Source of the DNA: Nemertoderma westbladi
Taxonomy: Eukaryota > Xenacoelomorpha > Nemertodermatida > Nemertodermatidae
Assembly (NCBI GenBank): GCA_032718475.1
Contig: JAUCBJ010005396.1
Span: forward strand, 1-53,800
DNA length: 53,800 nt
Direction: 5' to 3'
The notes under the pieces were generated by a model, which saw only the letters and a program-made list of their open reading frames with translations, made no database searches and was not told where the DNA came from. The position numbers and the translations under genes were made by a program. Position 1 is the stretch's first letter, and the number at the start of each line of letters is the position of its first letter. This document shows positions 48,901-53,800 of the stretch, one piece after another.

Positions 48901-48940
48901 TTTACAGTAATAGTACCTTAGTTTAGCTATCTTCGGTTCA

Positions 48941-49600
48941 CAGGGAACTGCGCTGTTGAAACCACACGGAAATAATAACAGCAAACCAGCAAAGTCGAAA
49001 TCCATACTCTAAACATGATTTTTTGCGATAGGATGTATTACTATACCATATTATGCCTATGTTGTTATGGACTAATCCAATTACCTAACATCACAGGGCG
49101 CGGGCGGGACTGTGTGGCGTAGTTAGTATTTTACGACTACTTCCTGACAAATAAAATATTGTCCCGGGTGGGAAAACATATTGTATTAAATACTATTAGC
49201 CATACTGTGTCCATTAAGGGTACCTACATGGTAGCCACTCCCACCGCTCTGGTCATTCAGAACAGGTGGGATAATTTATGGCAACAGTCAGATAACTTCT
49301 GAGTGATTGCAACATGATGAGTGAGTGAGACTCAATTATTTATCGCATTAGTTTTATTGTTCATTAACCAATTGCTTTTCCACTAAATTACGTTTTGTCA
49401 CAACATGACTGGTGTTTTTTTATAATTTGTTTTTATATCTCCAATGTGGTTTGAAAAATGCATAGAGAACGATGTACCATCGAAAAGAAAATGAACTAAA
49501 GTAAATAAAAATGTGAAACGTGAAAAGTAAATAAAAATGGCGCCCCGTAGCGACTGTCTCCGACTGTCGTAAGACTACTCCTTCGTTAATTTACAATTTT
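48941..49600. other. Unique right flank of the satellite
   Basis: The array ends at about 48940 in degraded monomers. The following 660 bp contain no ORF of note, a GC patch (GGGCGCGGGCGGGAC at about 49095) and AT-rich DNA. I see no gene or RNA. Confidence 0.5.
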
Positions 49601-50336
49601 ATTTTTCGATACCAGTTTTTAGGAAACCAGCATGTTCATTTTCATCATATTTTTCGACCACTTTTTGTATTTCCATTTTTAAAAATCAAAACTTTAAAAA
49701 AAATAAAAAACCATTTTTTATCTAATTTTTCATTAAAAAAATGGGTAAATATTATGAAATGAAGAAAACTGGTCGAAATTTATTGAAGCTTATAAATTAC
49801 CTTTCATATAAATCAAAAATTGCAAAAAACGGTTAAGAAATGGCGAAGGAGTCTTAGTATTTTTCGTGTGAAAAAATGTAATTCAGATATATTTACCCTC
49901 AAAGTTCAAACATTCCCGCGCAAAATTGCCTGTTTGGGATCTGGTTAGTTAATAGTGTCTGACAGGAAGGAAGAACACCACCGAGCTGAAATTATGTTTA
50001 CGGGGTCGCTGATTTCATGGTTTTAATATTTGCTGGAATCTAATCTCTCCGTCGGTCGGTCGGTTGTCTGTCTGTCTGTCTTACATTTTGACAGATAGAT
50101 TTCCAGACAGATACTCCACGATAACTAAACTAAAACTAAAGAGATATATCTCTAAGCGGTTTTCAGATTTGAAATACCATTAAATTCTGCTCTGTATGCC
50201 GTAAAAAATGTTCCATGGGGGGTCCCCCCCCCCCCCCCCCCACCCCTTGAGGGCATCTGTTTTGTGTTAAAAATGGCAAAAATTCAAAATTATTTATCGA
50301 TTCTGAAACACAATTTGACGGCGATTTCGGATACTG
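49601..50336. repeat. Dispersed repeat, left copy (736 bp)
   Basis: It begins ATTTTTCGATACCAG and ends GATTTCGGATACTG. It matches 52250-52982 almost base for base over its whole length with a few indels. Inside are a CGGT/GTCT microsatellite at about 50051-50080 and an 18-C run at 50224-50241. It has no TG...CA ends, terminal inverted repeat or ORF, so it is not an obvious LTR. It is probably a non-autonomous or segmental repeat. Confidence 0.88.
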
Positions 50337-50376
50337 GATACTGATACTTTCACTTGTAAATATATTCGTGGCTCAT

Positions 50377-50525
50377 CATTCGTGGCACATGCGATACGAA
50401 TGCTTCCACTCCACACAAAAAATAATTCGTGGTTCATTCGTTCGTGGCACATGCGATACGAATGCTTAGCCACGCCACGCTTAAAATTATTCGTGGTCCA
50501 TTCGTGACGCATGCGATACGCATGC
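50377..50525. repeat. ~61-bp minisatellite, three units
   Basis: ATGCGATACG occurs at 50389, 50451 and 50511, each preceded by an ATTCGTGG or TTCGTG word and followed by AATGC or CATGC. The reverse-strand open frame across it is a by-product of the repeat. Confidence 0.8.
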
Positions 50526-50795
50526 AAAGCACTCTCAATTAGAGTACCGTACAGACTGTAATACTGGCCAATCACCATTCGGCAAATAATCGAACATAGT
50601 GTTATTAGTTAGTAGCTCTCCCCCTTTGTTACCAGTCAGTTAGTCCCATGTACTTTTACTATATATTTATTTAATGGGTTGCCCAGTAATTCTTAACTCC
50701 CGTTTATTATTTTGGTTCCCCATTATTTTGGTATGTAAACCTGTTCCCTTTACCAACATGCTTGATATACTGTACTGTAATAATGTAAAGGTTAT
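50526..50795. other. Short spacer, nothing recognised
   Basis: AT-moderate DNA without an ORF, a repeat or an RNA feature that I can support. Confidence 0.4.
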
Positions 50796-51012
50796 GTACT
50801 GTAGGCTAGGTGAGATAAATAATGACAACATAAAACTACTGTATTAACTTAAGGAACTACAGTATGTAGGCATACTTATAGTATGTAGGCACTAGGCACC
50901 CCCCCCCCACCCGTAGTTTTAGCCCCTGTCATCCTGTACAGTAGTACTCATTTCCAAAAGTTATTACAGTAGTTTTATGTTGTCATTATTTATCTCACCT
51001 GGCCTACAGTAC
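50796..51012. repeat. 217-bp foldback with 48-bp inverted arms
   Basis: Bases 50796-50843 match the reverse complement of 50965-51012 at 47 of 48 positions. The arms contain GTGAGATAAATAATGACAAC. The 121-bp loop includes a TATGTAGGCA duplication and a 10-C run at 50899-50908. There is no coding capacity. It is MITE-like or an inverted duplication. Confidence 0.88.
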
Positions 51013-51153
51013 AGTACCAATACATATTATAAAGCATGTGGAATTTTTATTAAATTGTACCTGTGTATGGTGATATTCTCACACAGTTTCTTAGGCCTCC
51101 AGGTCGAATTTGTTTAATTCGCTATAAAACGCCATTAAAAAGTCTACTGATAT

Positions 51154-51187
51154 ACTGTAGCAGTTAATTACCGGTAACTGCTACAGT
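51154..51187. repeat. Perfect 13-bp-arm hairpin
   Basis: ACTGTAGCAGTTA at 51154-51166 pairs exactly with 51175-51187 across an 8-base loop containing CCGG. Confidence 0.75.
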
Positions 51188-51345
51188 AGGCCCTACACTT
51201 ATTAATGGTAAAAAAATCTTACAGACAAAATACATCAAAGGCATACATTTTATGAGATGCATCAACATCATTTCAATGTTTTTTTTACTATATTCTAGAA
51301 TATTAATTCGCTTTTTTTCGATAATAAGTAATAAAATATATATAA

Positions 51346-51610
51346 AATAATAATAAAAATATATATAATAATAAAATAATATAATAATAAAATAATATAA
51401 TAATAAAATAATATAATAATAAAATAATATAATAATAAAATAATATAATAATAAAATAATATAATAATAAAATAATATAATATAATAATAAAATAATATA
51501 ATAATAAAATAATATAATATAATAATAAAGTAATATAATAATAAAATAATATAATAATAAAATAATATAATAATAAAATAATATAATAATAAAATAATAT
51601 AATAATAAAA
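51346..51610. repeat. 16-bp AT microsatellite/minisatellite
   Basis: The AAAATAATATAATAAT unit is repeated about 15 times with small length variants, and is pure A/T apart from one G near 51530. The long reverse-strand frame of Tyr/Ile/Leu residues here is an artefact of the repeat. Confidence 0.92.
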
Positions 51611-51896
51611 TATCATAAAAAATAATAAACCATCAATAATAATTAATAAGATTAATTAAAAGCTTGAAATTAATATTCTAGATAATAAAATCATCAGAAC
51701 TATAACGATTTACGTCTGAAATTGCGTGCTCTTGAATTATCTGAACATTTTTTTGGGGAAATTGAAAATGGCTTTCATATTCGATTCGGAATATCAAGTA
51801 TATTCAAAAAAATAAAATAAAATGGACACGTTTTAACAGTTGTAAACTGTTAAAACTATGTAAACTGTAGCGAAATAATAAAAAAAAATAAAAATC
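51611..51896. other. AT-rich spacer, nothing recognised
   Basis: No ORF, RNA or repeat of note. A small duplication of AACTGTTAAAAC/GTAAACTGT-like words occurs at about 51832-51870. Confidence 0.4.
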
Positions 51897-52249
51897 CTGC
51901 GGTAAACATTCGTATAACATTCGCAAAACATTCGTAACGAATTCGTATGGCGTGGGAAACATTCGTATATAACATGCGGGATGCATTCGTATAGTGTGCG
52001 GGAAACATTCGTATAAGATTAGGGACGCATTCGTATAGTGTGCGGGAAACATTCGTATAAGATTAGGAACGCATTCGTAGAATGTGCGGGATTCGAATAA
52101 GGTTCGTACTGTATTACATTCGATATGCGAATAAAGGATGCGTATTTGGTTCGGTTTTCGAATTCGTATCGCATGGTTCATCTATGTAACATTTCAGAAT
52201 GCGTTACGAATGCGTGAAATATGCGTCATCACATGCGTTACGCATGCGG
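51897..52249. repeat. ATTCGTA-rich region with a 44-bp minisatellite
   Basis: GCATTCGTA followed by a GTGCGGG context occurs at 51983, 52027 and 52071, exactly 44 bp apart. The surrounding 350 bp is dense in ATTCGTA and GCATGCG words. The reverse-strand frame covering it reflects the repeat and is not a gene. It shares its words with the 61-bp minisatellite at 50377-50525. Confidence 0.75.
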
Positions 52250-52982
52250 ATTTTTCGATACCAGTTTTTAGGAAACCAGCATGTTCATTTTCATCATATT
52301 TTTCGACCACTTCTTGTATTTCCATTTTTAAAAATCAAAACTTTAAAAAAAATAAAAACCATTTTTTATCTAATTTTTCATTAAAAAAATGGGTAAATAT
52401 TATGAAATGAAGAAAACTGGTCGAAATTTATTGAAGCTTATAAAATTACCTTTCATATAAATCAAAAATTGCAAAAAACGGTTAAGAAATGGCGAAGGAG
52501 TAGTATTTTTCGTGTGAAAAAATGTAATTCGCAGATATATTTACCCTCAAAGTTCAAACATTCCCGCGCAAAATTGCCTGTTTGGAATCTGGTTAGTTAA
52601 TAGTGTCTGACAGGAAGGAAGAACACCACCGAGCTGAAATTATGTTTACGGGGTCGCTGATTTCATGGTTTTAATATTTGCTGGAATCTAATCTCTCCGT
52701 CGGTCGGTCGGTTGTCTGTCTGTCTGTCTTACATTTTGACTGATAGATTTCCAGACAGATACGCCACGATAACTAAACTAAAACTAAAAAGATATATCTC
52801 TAAGCGGTTTTCAGATTTGAAATACCATTAAATTCTGCTCTGTATGCCGTAAAAAAATGTTCCATGGGGGGTCCCCCCCCCCCCCCCCCCCCTTGAGGGC
52901 ACCTGTTTTGTGTTAAAAATGGCAAAAATTCAAATTTACTTATCGATTCTGAAACACAATTTAACGGCGATTTCGGATACTG
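52250..52982. repeat. Dispersed repeat, right copy (733 bp)
   Basis: This is the second copy of the 49601-50336 repeat in the same orientation, 2649 bp downstream. It differs by scattered substitutions, short deletions (for example GAGTCTTAGT against GAGTAGT) and a 20-C instead of 18-C run. The left junctions of the two copies differ. The right copy runs straight into the foldback at 52981. Confidence 0.88.
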
Positions 52983-53420
52983 CAATCATTCTTCAACCTT
53001 ATAGTGAGTTGTTGGTACAGTTAGAAAGCTGGACATGCAAGGATTCCAAATATGTAAAAACATTTGAATTTGGTTGGGAAATAGCTGAGATATGGACATT
53101 CAAAAGTTGCATGTATTTGCTTCCCCTGCAGGACATTTATTATATTTAATGAATACACAATATTCTGGAACGTTTTGTTTATCCCATGCGTAGCTGGGCA
53201 ACAATCCAATACCTCTTTAATCATATTATTACGTGGCTATTCATACATCTATATATTCTAGAATATGGTGTATTTATTTATAAGAATAAAATAGCTTCGC
53301 GCAGGAGCAAAACCATGTAACATTTGAGACGATTTAGATTATGTTACATATTTGGAATCCTTTCATGGCCAGCTTTCCAACAGTAGCAACAAAACACTAG
53401 AAGGTTGAAGAATAACTGCA
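52981..53420. repeat. Diverged foldback with ~78-bp inverted arms
   Basis: The left arm (about 52981-53057) contains ATTCTTCAACCTT, then AGAAAGCTGG and GGATTCCAAATATGTAA. The right arm (53341-53420) contains the same words as reverse complements, with roughly one base in five changed. The 280-bp interior has no gene. It is probably an old inverted-repeat element. Confidence 0.65.
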
Positions 53421-53800
53421 GTGAGTCATTCTCACCAAAAGTGGCAAAATAGAAGCTATTTTCATGAAATTTAAACTTCATCAAAAACCATGTAAAACCA
53501 TATATTCCGAATACATTTTTCATGGAGAATTCAATTATTGTAACCATGGCACAAGATGTTAGATCAATCTGTAAGGCGATAATTAGGGCAAACTGATGTC
53601 CCACCTGTAATGAGCTGTCCCTCCCCTGTAACAGGATATTTAAAGATAAGATCCACCCTGTAATGCGACGTCCTTATGGTCCTACCCTTTAAAATGAATA
53701 TTTGGATATTTATCTAATACCCAGCCAGGATAGCAGCCATTACAAATATATTCAGGAGCTGTAACATATCCGGCTGCGGACCTCTTCCATACAGCTGGAT
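53421..53800. other. Window end, nothing recognised
   Basis: No gene or structured element was seen. CCTGTAA words recur at about 53605, 53627 and 53658, perhaps a weak degenerate repeat. Confidence 0.4.

Larger units (their letters stand above)
13568..48940. repeat. ~35-kb satellite array of 36/37/40-bp monomers (~930 units)
   Basis: The monomer joins CTTTAGTTCAGCTAT and CTTTAGTTGACTGTAATAGT plus CC, giving 37 bp. Common variants are a 36-bp form (CCCTTAGTTTAGC or CCCTTAGTTCAGC), a 40-bp form with an extra AGT (AATAGTAGTCCC) and a 35-bp form (AATAGCCCTTAG). At the CTATC site, GATATC, GCCATC, GCGATC and GTTGTC occur. All units point the same way. Stops in every frame exclude coding. One retrotransposon (about 26085-26808) interrupts it. 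Edge monomers are degraded, for example TTTACAGTAATAGTACC and CTTCGGTTCAC at the right end. Nested higher-order blocks are listed separately. Scale and homogeneity fit heterochromatic or pericentromeric satellite DNA, but location and function cannot be told from the sequence. Confidence 0.97.

Noticed and set aside
13568-48940. CRISPR-like array
   Set aside because: Repeats are contiguous with no unique spacers, in a eukaryotic context with LINEs and a claudin-like gene. It is satellite DNA.
48814-49005. Reverse frame across the array edge
   Set aside because: Most of it is translated satellite monomers; there is no independent coding evidence.
50294-50578. Reverse 94-codon frame
   Set aside because: Spans the 61-bp minisatellite and the end of the dispersed repeat; no recognised protein.
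51164-51616. Reverse frame of Tyr/Ile/Leu residues
   Set aside because: A translation of the 16-bp AT repeat.
51804-52181. Reverse 125-codon frame
   Set aside because: Covers the ATTCGTA minisatellite; the repeated RMFP-type peptides come from the DNA repeat.
49601-52982. LTR retrotransposon with the 736/733-bp repeats as LTRs
   Set aside because: No TG...CA termini, primer-binding site, polypurine tract or gag/pol between them; the core is minisatellite DNA.

Overview
This window looks like repeat-rich nuclear DNA from an animal. The evidence is an intronless four-membrane-span claudin-superfamily gene, three decayed non-LTR retrotransposon fragments, several foldback elements, and two tandem arrays that fill about 70% of the window. 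The short palindrome TAGGCCTA recurs (for example around 7393, 7626 and 7730). From memory this is common in some deuterostome invertebrates, but that is weak evidence and I do not name a species. There are no bacterial-style operons, ribosome binding sites, or recognisable rRNA or tRNA genes.

Layout. Bases 1-1834 hold several overlapping short reading frames of unknown identity, compactly arranged like a mobile or viral element; I could not place them in a family. Bases 1835-3594 are mostly featureless, with small direct repeats. Bases 3595-3905 are a palindrome-rich foldback (MITE-like) element. Bases 4150-5520 are a 5'-truncated reverse transcriptase pseudogene with one in-frame stop. It is followed at 5791-6488 by the 3' end of a related but diverged element that closes with a TATC microsatellite tail. 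The claudin-like gene is at 6722-7363 and is the only feature I regard as a plausible intact host gene.

Bases 8564-10927 are a 21-bp minisatellite of about 112 units. Because 21 is a multiple of three, it produces long but almost certainly meaningless open frames in four of six frames. Bases 10928-13567 are AT-rich and non-coding, with a small cluster of CCGAAACGTC motifs.

Bases 13568-48940 are one enormous satellite array, about 35 kb, with 36-, 37- and 40-bp monomer variants and roughly 930 monomers. It is organised into nested higher-order repeats: a 2157-bp unit present three times, a unit of about 997 bp present three times, a 1122-bp offset pair, and large modules copied 1.26, 3.1, 3.95 and 10.9 kb away. 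One 5'-truncated non-LTR retrotransposon (about 26085-26808) sits inside the array. A sister module at about 22.85 kb appears to preserve the corresponding empty site.

Bases 48941-53800 form a right flank of dispersed repeats: a 736/733-bp direct repeat pair, 61-bp and 44-bp minisatellites sharing ATTCGT/GCATGCG words, a 48-bp-arm inverted repeat, a 16-bp AT microsatellite and a diverged foldback. No gene is convincing there.

There is no operon or pathway logic in this window. Its main interest is repeat biology: recent, modular amplification of a short satellite, with a dateable retrotransposon insertion. All coordinates of repeat blocks were read by eye from diagnostic variants and block edges are approximate.
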